DNA from: Streptomyces sp. CC53
GTDB lineage: Bacteria > Actinomycetota > Actinomycetes > Streptomycetales > Streptomycetaceae
Assembly (NCBI RefSeq): GCF_001865245.1
Contig: NZ_MKXB01000163.1
Coordinates: forward strand, 1 to 44,485
Direction: 5' to 3'
DNA length: 44,485 nucleotides
Below the pieces are notes generated by a model that did no database searches, was not told the origin of the DNA, and saw only the letters and a program-made list of their open reading frames with translations. Positions 16,484 through 25,049 of the stretch are shown here, in pieces. How positions within the stretch are numbered: position 1 is the first letter of the stretch; every line of letters starts with the position of its first letter. Both the position numbers and the translations under genes were made by a program.

Positions 16484-17773
16484 TTACTGCTGGTTGATCC
16501 GCTCGGTGATCACCTTGTCGGCTTCCTCGCCGGCCTTCTTCGGGTCGGTGCCCTTCAGGACCTTGGTCATGTAGTCCTTGATCGGGTTGGGCGCGGTCTC
16601 GACGTTGGCCCAGCCGGGCGTGACCGGGGTGATCCTGCCGACGGGCGCGGCCTGGGCCATGGCCTCGGCGAAGGAGCCCGCCTCGGGCTTGAACTGCGCG
16701 GCGTCGTTGTTCGGGAGCAGGGCGCCGCCGGTGGCCTCGGCGTACTTGGCCATGTGCTCCTTGCCGGCGGCGAGGGCCAGCCACTCCTTGGCGAGGTCCT
16801 TGTTCGGGGAGCGCTCGGCGATGGCGAGGTTGGAGCCGCCGAAGAAGACGGAGCCGGGCTTGTCGGCGGTCTTGCCCGGGATCGGGAAGTAGCCGAAGTC
16901 AGCGGTCTTGCCGGCCTTCTTCAGGGCGTCGATGGCGCCGCCGGCCTCCCAGCCGAGGCCGATCCAGGACGCGACGCCGCCCTTGGGGACGATGTCGGTG
17001 GACTGCTGCGGGGTGGCCTCGTCCTTGTCCTGCGGAGCGGTCGAGTACGACTGGAGCTCCTTGTAGAAGTTCACGGCGGCGGCGGCCTCCGGGGTGGAGA
17101 GCGTGCCCTTCCACTTGTCGCCGTCCTTGACGGCGAGGTCGCCGCCCTCGTCCCACAGGAAGCCGGCGAAGACGTACCAGCTCTGGCCGGGCAGGTAGAT
17201 CGGCTGGACGCCGGGGTCCGACTCCTTGATCTTCTTCAGGCCGGCGATCCACTCGTCACGCGTCTTCGGCGGGGTCACGCCGGCCTTGGCGAAGAGGGCC
17301 TTGTCGTAGATGACCACGCGGCTGGCGGCGTACCAGGGGGCGGAGTACAGCTTGCCGTCCAGCTCGCTGGAGGCCAGCATGCCCTTGTTCCAGCCGTCGT
17401 AGCCGAGCTTCGCCTTGTCCTCGGTGAGGTCGGCGAGGCCGCCCGTGACGGCGTAGCCGGCGGTCTGCGTGTTGCCGAGCTCCAGGACGTCCGGCGGGGT
17501 GTCCTCGGAGAGGGCCGTGGTGACCTTCTCCTGGATGCCGTTCCACTGCTGGACCTCGACCTTGACCTTGACGCCCTTGTGCTTGGCCTCGAAGTCCTTG
17601 TTGACTTCCTGGATCCAGGCGTCGGGAGCGGAGCCGTCCATGACCCAGACCGTGAGGGTCTTGTCGCCGCCGGCGTCGGTCGAGCCGCCCTTGCCGCTGT
17701 CGTCCTTGCCGCACGCCACGGCGCCGACCATCATGCCCGCGACGCCGATCGCCGCGATGAGCTTGCGCTTCAC
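16484..17773 (-). CDS. dasA: Chitobiose-binding lipoprotein DasA
   Basis: This 429-aa family 1 extracellular solute-binding protein anchors to the outer face of the membrane. The lipoprotein signal is MKRKLIAAIGVAGMMVGAVA followed by the lipobox Cys at residue 21. The mature part carries LTVWVMDGSAPDAWIQEVNK and typical sugar-binder segments. In S. coelicolor DasA binds N,N'-diacetylchitobiose and is needed for normal development on rich media. The start is GTG 17773 with GAGGAGGG upstream, and the stop is TAA. It heads dasABC-dasD and is divergent from dasR. Two DasR-like operators lie in the gap. Confidence 0.96.
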   Translation of the reverse strand: MKRKLIAAIGVAGMMVGAVACGKDDSGKGGSTDAGGDKTLTVWVMDGSAPDAWIQEVNKDFEAKHKGVKVKVEVQQWNGIQEKVTTALSEDTPPDVLELGNTQTAGYAVTGGLADLTEDKAKLGYDGWNKGMLASSELDGKLYSAPWYAASRVVIYDKALFAKAGVTPPKTRDEWIAGLKKIKESDPGVQPIYLPGQSWYVFAGFLWDEGGDLAVKDGDKWKGTLSTPEAAAAVNFYKELQSYSTAPQDKDEATPQQSTDIVPKGGVASWIGLGWEAGGAIDALKKAGKTADFGYFPIPGKTADKPGSVFFGGSNLAIAERSPNKDLAKEWLALAAGKEHMAKYAEATGGALLPNNDAAQFKPEAGSFAEAMAQAAPVGRITPVTPGWANVETAPNPIKDYMTKVLKGTDPKKAGEEADKVITERINQQ

Positions 17774-17871
17774 GTCAGACCCTCCTCAGGGATGCCTGCA
17801 ACCCCCCACCCACCGCGGAGACACACGTACGACGCATGACGAGTAGTGCTGATGGGGCTGGGCCGGTCTTT

Positions 17872-17887
17872 ATTGGTTTAGACCAGT
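17872..17887. promoter_or_regulatory. DasR operator dre1 in the dasA-dasR gap
   Basis: ATTGGTTTAGACCAGT is a near-consensus dre palindrome, 99 bp upstream of the dasA start. It is the stronger of the two sites. Confidence 0.88.
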
Positions 17888-17896
17888 AACCCGGAG

Positions 17897-17912
17897 CTTG
17901 GCCTAGACCTTT
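17897..17912. promoter_or_regulatory. Second, weaker dre-like site
   Basis: CTTGGCCTAGACCTTT keeps the GGCCTAGACC core of a dre. It starts 25 bp after dre1, and its end touches a possible -35 of the dasR promoter (TATAAG at 17929-17934 would be the -10, spacer 17). It could let DasR control its own gene. Confidence 0.6.
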
Positions 17913-17945
17913 GGGGGTGTCAAGGGTGTATAAGAAGGGCTGTTG

Positions 17946-17961
17946 GGTCCGTTATCGGACC
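17946..17961. promoter_or_regulatory. Unassigned inverted repeat in the dasR leader
   Basis: GGTCCG-TTAT-CGGACC is a perfect 6-bp inverted repeat just downstream of the likely dasR promoter. It does not match dre. It may be an operator for another regulator or a small RNA hairpin. Confidence 0.35.
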
Positions 17962-17970
17962 GACACCTGA

Positions 17971-18885
<915 letters not shown>

Positions 18886-18940
18886 CCAGTCCGCGGGCGC
18901 GGAAGACCGACCGGCCCCGCTGGGGCGGGTGACCGGTCGG

Positions 18941-19095
18941 CGCATGCGGACGAGCGGCCGGTCGGGCACCGGCGACCTGAGGTGTCCGGCACCGGCGACC
19001 CGGCGGGTCCGGCACGGGCGACCAGCCCACCCGGCACACCCCGGCCACCGACCGTCCGGCACACGCGCACGAGCGGCCGGCCCGGCGCGCGGACG
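18941..19095. repeat. Short interspersed repeats between dasR and DUF3311 gene
   Basis: Variants of GTCCGGCACCGGCGAC occur at about 18961, 18983, 19008 and 19053 with 1-5 changes. ACGAGCGGCCGG appears twice, near 18949 and 19069. The 350-bp gap from 18886 to 19242 holds no gene that I can see. Confidence 0.5.
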
Positions 19096-19242
19096 CCGTG
19101 CCCCGGGTGCCCCACCGGCGCCCGGGCCCGGCGGAACCACGCATGGTCACACCGTTATCACTCGACGGCTTCCCAGGAGCGGGCCGCCCCCGTACATTCG
19201 CCGCATCGCACGGCTGATCATGAGGGGACGGTGTGCAACCGT

Positions 19243-19515
19243 ATGTCAGAAGTGAGACCGCGTCAGGACGAGCCACCCGTGGTCACCCCCGTCCGGGTGG
19301 TGATCGCCCTGTGCCTGGCGGCGCCGTTCGCGGCGATGCTGTGGGTGGGGTCGTACGCCCGCACGGAGCCGGTGCTCGCCGGCGTCCCGTTCTTCTACTG
19401 GTACCAGATGCTGTGGGTCGTGGTCTCCACCGCGCTCACGATGGTCGCCTACAAGCTGTGGCACCGGGACCAGCGGACGCGGGCCGCGCTCCGCGAGGGC
19501 GGTGACGGGCGGTGA
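19243..19515 (+). CDS. DUF3311 small membrane protein, MctP partner
   Basis: This encodes 90 aa from ATG 19243 (MSEVRPRQDEPPVVTP); a GTG four codons earlier is also possible. There are two membrane helices, VVIALCLAAPFAAMLWVGSY and FFYWYQMLWVVVSTALTMVA, with the signature PFFYWYQ between them. The tail is charged. DUF3311 proteins are typically encoded just before a solute:sodium symporter and are thought to be its small accessory subunit. The stop overlaps the symporter start by 4 nt (GTGA). The role is inferred from this conserved pairing. Confidence 0.88.
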   Translation: MSEVRPRQDEPPVVTPVRVVIALCLAAPFAAMLWVGSYARTEPVLAGVPFFYWYQMLWVVVSTALTMVAYKLWHRDQRTRAALREGGDGR

Positions 19516-21116
19516 AGGACGGTGTGAACGTCGTCGCCCTGGGCGTCTTCGTCTTCTTCTTCGTGCTGGTGACGGTCATGGGCTTCATGGCCGCGCGCTG
19601 GCGCAGGGCCGCCAACGAGAACACCCTCGACGAGTGGGGCCTCGGCGGGCGGTCGTTCGGGACCTGGGTCACCTGGTTCCTGCTCGGCGGCGACCTCTAC
19701 ACCGCTTACACCTTCGTCGCCGTGCCGGCCGCCGTCTACGCGGCAGGCGCGGCCGGCTTCTTCGCGGTGCCGTACACGATCCTCGTCTATCCGCTGATCT
19801 TCACGTTCCTGCCCCGCCTCTGGTCCGTGTCGCACAAGCACGGGTACGTGACCACCTCCGACTTCGTCCGGGGCCGCTGGGGATCCCGCGGCCTGTCCCT
19901 GGCGGTGGCCGTCACCGGCATCCTCGCCACGATGCCGTACATCGCCCTGCAACTCGTCGGCATCCAGGCGGTGCTGGACGTGATGGGCGTGGGTGGCGGC
20001 GAGTCGACGCACTGGTTCATCAAGGACCTGCCGCTGCTCATCGCCTTCGGGGTGCTCGCGGCCTACACGTACTCGTCCGGCCTGCGCGCCCCGGCGCTCA
20101 TCGCCTTCGTGAAGGACGCCCTGATCTACCTCGTCATCGCGGTGGCGATCATCTACATCCCCATCAAGCTGGGCGGGTTCGACGAGGTCTTCGGCGCGGC
20201 GGCCGACAAGTACGCCGAGTCGGGCAAGGGCGGCCTGATCCCCGGTGAGGCGGGCCAGTGGACGTACGCCACGCTCGCGTTCGGCTCGGCGCTGGCGCTC
20301 TTCATGTACCCGCACTCGATCACGGCGACGCTGTCGTCCGGCAGCAGGGACGTGATCCGCCGCAACACCACGATCCTGCCGCTGTACTCGGTGATGCTGG
20401 GTCTGCTGGCGCTGCTGGGCTTCATGGCGATCGCCGCGGGGATCCAGGTGCAGAACGGCCAGCTGGCCATCCCGCAGCTGTTCGAGAACATGTTCCCCGA
20501 CTGGTTCGCGGGCGTGGCGTTCGCCGCGATCGGCATCGGCGCGCTGGTGCCCGCCGCGATCATGTCGATCGCCGCCGCGAACCTCTTCACCCGCAACATC
20601 TACCGGGACTTCCTGAAGCCGGACGCCACACCGGAGCAGGAGACCAAGGTGTCCAAGCTGGTGTCGCTGCTGGTGAAGGTGGGCGCGCTGGCGTTCGTGC
20701 TGACGATGGACAAGACCGTCGCCATCAACTTCCAGCTGCTGGGCGGCATCTGGATCCTCCAGACCTTCCCCGCGCTGGTCGGCGGCCTGTTCACCCGCTG
20801 GTTCCACCGCTGGGCCCTGCTCGCGGGCTGGGCGGTCGGCATGGTGTACGGCACGTGGACCGCGTACAACGTGTCGAGTCCGACGCAGGCCCACTTCGCC
20901 GGCTCCTCGGCGGACATCCCCGGCATCGGGGAGATCGGCTACATCGGTCTGACGGCCTTCGTGCTGAACGTGGTGGTCACCGTGGCGATGACCTTCGTGT
21001 TCCGGGCGTTGAAGGCGCCGGAGGGCGTCGACGAGACGGCCGCGGCCGACTACACGGCCGACGCGGGCGACCCCGACGTGCGCCAGGACCTCGCGAAGGC
21101 GGGCGCCGGCCACTGA
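19512..21116 (+). CDS. mctP: Sodium:solute symporter, MctP-like monocarboxylate transporter
   Basis: This 534-aa SSS-family transporter has 13 or so membrane helices. LDEWGLGGRSFGTWVTWFLL, then GGDLYTAYTFVAVPAAVY is the sodium-site region of TM1. It resembles MctP, which imports lactate, pyruvate and other monocarboxylates. The substrate is inferred from family likeness. The hydrophilic C-terminus (about 35 residues) is acidic. The GTG start overlaps the DUF3311 stop, and a long hairpin ends the unit. Confidence 0.9.
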   Translation: MKDGVNVVALGVFVFFFVLVTVMGFMAARWRRAANENTLDEWGLGGRSFGTWVTWFLLGGDLYTAYTFVAVPAAVYAAGAAGFFAVPYTILVYPLIFTFLPRLWSVSHKHGYVTTSDFVRGRWGSRGLSLAVAVTGILATMPYIALQLVGIQAVLDVMGVGGGESTHWFIKDLPLLIAFGVLAAYTYSSGLRAPALIAFVKDALIYLVIAVAIIYIPIKLGGFDEVFGAAADKYAESGKGGLIPGEAGQWTYATLAFGSALALFMYPHSITATLSSGSRDVIRRNTTILPLYSVMLGLLALLGFMAIAAGIQVQNGQLAIPQLFENMFPDWFAGVAFAAIGIGALVPAAIMSIAAANLFTRNIYRDFLKPDATPEQETKVSKLVSLLVKVGALAFVLTMDKTVAINFQLLGGIWILQTFPALVGGLFTRWFHRWALLAGWAVGMVYGTWTAYNVSSPTQAHFAGSSADIPGIGEIGYIGLTAFVLNVVVTVAMTFVFRALKAPEGVDETAAADYTADAGDPDVRQDLAKAGAGH

Positions 21117-21121
21117 GCCCC

Positions 21122-21190
21122 GCACGGCACGACGGTCCGAGGGCCGCCGCACCCCCGGCGACGGGGCGGCGCGGCGGCCCTCCGCCGTGC
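21122..21190. terminator. Large bidirectional hairpin after mctP
   Basis: The outer arms GCACGGC (21122-21128) and GCCGTGC (21184-21190) and the inner arms AGGGCCGCCGC (21140-21150) and its complement (21171-21181) form a two-part stem. It lies between convergent mctP and the Uma2 gene. Confidence 0.75.
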
Positions 21191-21193
21191 GGG

Positions 21194-21799
21194 TCAGCGC
21201 ACCCAGTTCTTGAGCTGCTCCGTCGGCAGCGTGATGCCCACCGGGTCCGGCAGCCGGACCTCCTTGCCGAACGGGACGGTGTGCGCGTTCTCGTAGCGGA
21301 CTCCGTCCGGCTCGCTGAAGACGGTCACCTCGCACTTGTCCCGGTCGATCAGCAGGTAGAGGGGGATGCCGGTCTCTGCGTAGGCACGTGGCTTCTCCAC
21401 ACGGTCACGCTGGTCGGTGTCCGCGTCGTACGACGTCACTTCGACCGCCATGAGGACAGGGGTCGGGTCGGCCCACTCGCCCTGGCCGACGAAGGCACCG
21501 CTCGGGGCGAGCGAACCGTCCGGGCGGGCGCGGCCCAGCCGGTACTCCTGGATCCTGAGTCCCTGCTCGGCGTAGAGCCACAGTTCGGGGCGAGACTGCA
21601 TGCAGAGGCGCGTCAGCCACTCGATGATCCGTCCGTGGTCCCCGTCGGGCACTGCCCTGCTCCTGATCCGGCCGTCGATGAGTTCGATGCGCATGTGCAT
21701 GGGTCGGGACTTCCCGGCGAGTATGCGCGTGCTCTGGTCGAAGTCGTCGGGGCGGACATGGAAACGGTCCGTGATCTCCACCAGCTCGGCCTGCGTCAT
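21194..21799 (-). CDS. Uma2-family (DUF820) putative endonuclease
   Basis: This encodes 201 aa from ATG 21799 with an AGGAGG site upstream. It is a Uma2/DUF820 protein with a PD-(D/E)XK nuclease-like core. The likely catalytic segment is PVLMAVEVTSYDADTDQRDR, followed by EKPRAYAETGIPLYLLIDRD, where the Lys sits in EKPRAYAE. GDHGRIIEWLTRLC is the N-terminal helix. Streptomycetes carry many copies; their biological role is unclear. It is single-gene, convergent to mctP, and only 79 bp from the divergent GNAT gene. Confidence 0.9.
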   Translation of the reverse strand: MTQAELVEITDRFHVRPDDFDQSTRILAGKSRPMHMRIELIDGRIRSRAVPDGDHGRIIEWLTRLCMQSRPELWLYAEQGLRIQEYRLGRARPDGSLAPSGAFVGQGEWADPTPVLMAVEVTSYDADTDQRDRVEKPRAYAETGIPLYLLIDRDKCEVTVFSEPDGVRYENAHTVPFGKEVRLPDPVGITLPTEQLKNWVR

Positions 21800-21878
21800 G
21801 GGGACCTCCTTCCCTTCTGAGACGACGATAGCGCCGAGCGGCGGCGCGGGCGGCGGTCGCTGCGGGCACACTGGCCCC

Positions 21879-22376
21879 ATGGACTTCGCGATCAGGCCCG
21901 CCCGGCCGCACGAGTACGGGACCGTCGGTGAGATCAGCGCCCGCGCCTACCTCGACGGCGGGCTCCTCACGCATGGTGAGGAGGACGAGTACCTGGACGT
22001 GCTCCGGGACGTCGCGCGGCGCGCCCGCGAGGCCGAGGTGCTGGTCGCCGCCGACGCCGACGGCTCCGTGCTCGGCGGGGTGACGTTCACGACGGCCGGC
22101 GGGCCCTGGGCCGACATCGCGCGGCCCGGCGAGGGCGAGTTCCGGGTACTCGCCGTGGCGGCCGCCGCCCAGGGCCGCGGGGTCGGCGAGGCGCTCGTCC
22201 GGGCGTGCGCCGAGCGGGCCCGCGAGGAGGGGTGCGAGCGGCTGGTGCTGTCCGTGGTGCCGGAGGCGGCCGCGGCCCACCGGCTCTACCGGAGGCTGGG
22301 ATTCACCCGGATGCCGCACCGGGACTGGGAGCCGGTCCCGGGGCTCCCGCTGCTCACCTACGAGCTGACTCTCTGA
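21879..22376 (+). CDS. GNAT-family N-acetyltransferase
   Basis: This 165-aa protein begins MDFAIRPARPHEYGTVGEI. The acetyl-CoA pyrophosphate loop is QGRGVGEALVRA (motif A, about 92-103) after FRVLAVAAAA. The C-terminal HRLYRRLGFTRMPHRDWEPV is motif B. The acceptor substrate is unknown. It is divergent from the Uma2 gene and lies upstream of the NrdR boxes of the nrd operon. I see no terminator between them, so some read-through into nrd is possible. Confidence 0.9.
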   Translation: MDFAIRPARPHEYGTVGEISARAYLDGGLLTHGEEDEYLDVLRDVARRAREAEVLVAADADGSVLGGVTFTTAGGPWADIARPGEGEFRVLAVAAAAQGRGVGEALVRACAERAREEGCERLVLSVVPEAAAAHRLYRRLGFTRMPHRDWEPVPGLPLLTYELTL

Positions 22377-22383
22377 CACGTAG

Positions 22384-22399
22384 CCACTACATGTGGGGG
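22384..22399. promoter_or_regulatory. NrdR box 1
   Basis: CCACTACATGTGGGGG matches the conserved positions of the NrdR box (acaCwAtATaTwGtgt): CTA-CAT-GTGG with the central A-T pair. It is centred 32 bp from box 2, three helical turns apart as expected for NrdR. Confidence 0.78.
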
Positions 22400-22415
22400 G
22401 TACCGCATCAGGCGC

Positions 22416-22431
22416 CCCCCACATGTATGCT
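22416..22431. promoter_or_regulatory. NrdR box 2, overlapping a possible -10
   Basis: CCCCCACATGTATGCT fits the NrdR box half-sites less well. Its end, TATGCT, could be the -10 of the nrd promoter, so NrdR binding would block RNA polymerase. Confidence 0.68.
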
Positions 22432-22439
22432 CATCCTCG

Positions 22440-22575
22440 CTGTCGCTGCAGGGGAATCCGGTGCGAATCCGGAACTGTCCCGCAACGGTGTGAAGGGTGC
22501 CCATTCGTGCACCCGGCAGTCCGATGACCTGCCGACAGTGCGCCCGGACCGTCCGGCCCGGGTGCCCCAGACGTC
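22440..22575 (+). ncRNA. Cobalamin (B12) riboswitch upstream of nrdA
   Basis: The leader holds the core GGGAATCCGGTGCGAATCCGG, then ACTGTCCCGCAACGGTG. After a variable hairpin (GGGTGCCC...GGGCAC-like) comes the B12 box GCAGTCCGATGACCTGCC. These are the hallmarks of adenosylcobalamin riboswitches. The 110 nt between the B12 box and the GTG of nrdA form the expression platform, whose mechanism I cannot assign. B12 would shut off class Ia reductase when the B12-dependent class II enzyme can work, as shown in S. coelicolor. Confidence 0.93.
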
Positions 22576-22685
22576 CGGGCCTCGCGGAATGGGCCGGTGG
22601 ACGCGGCGACGCACGCCCCGGGCCGGGGAGGTGCGGCCCGCTCCCCTGCTCCGCGGCGCCCCAGCCGAGCGAGGGAGAGCCCCAC

Positions 22686-25049
22686 GTGACCATCGCGCCC
22701 GCGGATCCGGCCTCAGCGGCCCCTGCCGCCACCGACACCGACGCGCCCGGGACCGCGCTCCTGCGGACCCTGACCGACCTCACCGCGGACCTCCCCGACG
22801 CCGACCCCGGCCGGGTCGCCGCCGCCGCGCTGCGCGGCCGGCACGCCGGGTCGGACGAGGCGGAGCTGCGGGATCTCGCCACCGAGGCCGCCGCCGGCCT
22901 GATCTCCGAGGACCCGGTGTACTCCCGGCTCGCCGCCCGGCTGCTGGCGCGCACCATCGCCGAGGAGGCCGCGGGCCAGGGCGCGGTGTCCTTCACCGCG
23001 TCCGTCGCCGTCGGCCACCGCGAGGGGCTCGTCGCCGACCGCACCGCCGGCTTCGTGCGGCTCCACGGCGAGCGGCTGGACGCGGCGATCGACCCGGAAG
23101 GCGACGACCGCTTCGGCTACTTCGGTCTGCGCACCCTGTACTCCCGCTACCTGCTGCGCCACCCGATCACCCGCAGGGTCGTCGAGACCCCGCAGCAGTT
23201 CATGCTCCGCGGGGCCTGCGGGCTCGCCGAGGACGAGTCCGCCCGCGCCCTGGAGGAGGTGCGCGCGCTGTACGGGCTGATGAGCCGGCTCGACTACCTG
23301 CCGTCCTCCCCCACGCTGTTCAACTCCGGCACCCGCCACCCTCAGATGTCCTCCTGCTATCTGCTGGACTCCCCGCAGGACGAGCTGGACTCGATCTACG
23401 ACCGCTACCACCAGGTGGCGCGGCTGTCGAAGCACGCCGGCGGCATCGGCCTGTCGTACTCCCGCATCCGCGCCCGCGGTTCGCTGATCCGCGGCACCAA
23501 CGGGCACTCCAACGGGATCGTGCCGTTCCTGAAGACCCTCGACGCCTCCGTCGCCGCCGTCAACCAGGGCGGCCGCCGCAAGGGCGCCGCCGCCGTCTAC
23601 CTGGAGACCTGGCACGCGGACATCGAGGAGTTCCTGGAGCTGCGCGACAACACCGGCGAGGACGCCCGGCGCACCCACAACCTGAACCTGGCGCACTGGA
23701 TCCCCGACGAGTTCATGCGCCGCGTCAACGACGACGCCGAGTGGTCGCTGTTCTCCCCGTCGGACGTGCCGGAGCTGGTCGACCTGTGGGGCGAGGAGTT
23801 CGACGCCGCGTACCGGGCGGCCGAGGCGAAGGGCCTGGCCCGCAGGACGATCCCGGCCCGCGACCTGTACGGCCGCATGATGCGCACCCTCGCGCAGACC
23901 GGCAACGGCTGGATGACGTTCAAGGACGCCGCCAACCGCACCGCCAACCAGACCGCCGAGCCCGGTCACACCGTCCACTCCTCGAACCTGTGCACGGAGA
24001 TCCTGGAGGTCACCGACGACGGCGAGACCGCCGTGTGCAACCTCGGTTCCGTCAACCTGGGCGCCTTCGTGGCCGACGGGGACATGGACTGGAAGCGGCT
24101 GGACGAGACCGTCCGCACCGCCGTCACCTTCCTGGACCGGGTCGTCGACATCAACTTCTACCCGACCGAGCAGGCCGGCCGCTCCAACGCCCGGTGGCGC
24201 CCGGTGGGCCTCGGCGCCATGGGCCTCCAGGACGTCTTCTTCAAGCTGCGGCTGCCCTTCGACTCGGCCGAGGCCCGCGCCCTGTCGACCCGGATCGCCG
24301 AACGGATCATGCTCGCCGCGTACGAGGCGTCCGCCGACCTCGCCGAGCGGCACGGCCCGCTGCCCGCCTGGGACAGGACCCGCACCGCCCGCGGTGTGCT
24401 GCACCCCGACCACTACGGCGTCGAGTTCACCTGGCCGGAGCGGTGGGCCGCGCTGCGCGAGCGCGTCGCCTCGACCGGCATGCGCAACTCGCTGCTGCTG
24501 GCCATCGCGCCGACCGCGACGATCGCCTCCATCGCCGGCGTGTACGAGTGCATCGAGCCGCAGGTGTCCAACCTGTTCAAGCGCGAGACGCTGTCCGGCG
24601 AGTTCCTCCAGGTGAACTCGTACCTGGTGGACGACCTGAAGAAGCTCGGCGTGTGGGACGCGCAGACCCGCGAGGCGCTGCGCGAGGCCAACGGCTCCGT
24701 ACAGGGCTTCACCTGGGTGCCCGCCGACGTCCGGGCGCTGTACCGCACGGCGTGGGAGATCCCGCAGCGCGGCCTCATCGACATGGCGGCCGCCCGCACG
24801 CCGTTCCTGGACCAGTCGCAGTCGCTGAACCTGTTCCTGGAGACGCCGACCATCGGCAAGCTGTCGTCGATGTACGCGTACGCCTGGAAGCAGGGGCTGA
24901 AGACGACGTACTACCTGCGTTCGCGCCCGGCGACCCGCATCGCCCGCGCCGCGTCCGCCACCCCGATCCCCGTGCAGCAGGCCCCGGCCGACCCCGAGGC
25001 CGTCGCCTGCTCCCTTGAGAACCCCGAGTCCTGCGAGGCATGCCAGTGA
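22686..25049 (+). CDS. nrdA: Ribonucleotide reductase class Ia large (alpha) subunit
   Basis: This 787-aa aerobic reductase alpha subunit reduces ribonucleoside diphosphates. Visible sites are the first active-site Cys in QMSSCYLLDS, the catalytic N/C/E in SSNLCTEILE, the partner Cys in TAVCNLGSVNLG, the radical-path tyrosines in KTTYYLRSRP, and the C-terminal redox pair CEAC four residues from the end. No clear ATP-cone is visible at the Ala-rich N-terminus, although the first 100 residues could hold a diverged one. There is no intein. The start is GTG 22686 with GAGGGAGAG upstream. It overlaps nrdB by 4 or 10 nt depending on the nrdB start. In S. coelicolor it is also called nrdL. Confidence 0.96.
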   Translation: MTIAPADPASAAPAATDTDAPGTALLRTLTDLTADLPDADPGRVAAAALRGRHAGSDEAELRDLATEAAAGLISEDPVYSRLAARLLARTIAEEAAGQGAVSFTASVAVGHREGLVADRTAGFVRLHGERLDAAIDPEGDDRFGYFGLRTLYSRYLLRHPITRRVVETPQQFMLRGACGLAEDESARALEEVRALYGLMSRLDYLPSSPTLFNSGTRHPQMSSCYLLDSPQDELDSIYDRYHQVARLSKHAGGIGLSYSRIRARGSLIRGTNGHSNGIVPFLKTLDASVAAVNQGGRRKGAAAVYLETWHADIEEFLELRDNTGEDARRTHNLNLAHWIPDEFMRRVNDDAEWSLFSPSDVPELVDLWGEEFDAAYRAAEAKGLARRTIPARDLYGRMMRTLAQTGNGWMTFKDAANRTANQTAEPGHTVHSSNLCTEILEVTDDGETAVCNLGSVNLGAFVADGDMDWKRLDETVRTAVTFLDRVVDINFYPTEQAGRSNARWRPVGLGAMGLQDVFFKLRLPFDSAEARALSTRIAERIMLAAYEASADLAERHGPLPAWDRTRTARGVLHPDHYGVEFTWPERWAALRERVASTGMRNSLLLAIAPTATIASIAGVYECIEPQVSNLFKRETLSGEFLQVNSYLVDDLKKLGVWDAQTREALREANGSVQGFTWVPADVRALYRTAWEIPQRGLIDMAAARTPFLDQSQSLNLFLETPTIGKLSSMYAYAWKQGLKTTYYLRSRPATRIARAASATPIPVQQAPADPEAVACSLENPESCEACQ

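Noticed and set aside
15398..17839. Open plus-strand frame of 813 aa opposite dasB and dasA
   Set aside because: It is the antisense shadow of two clear genes, with low-complexity Gly/Asp/Val composition.
22389..22426. Perfect 12-bp inverted repeat as a terminator of the GNAT gene
   Set aside because: Both arms are halves of NrdR boxes 32 bp apart, and the loop and lack of T-run do not favour termination.
22713..24413. Minus-strand open frame of 566 aa opposite nrdA
   Set aside because: Shadow of a strongly conserved gene, rich in Gly/Val/Arg with no family resemblance.
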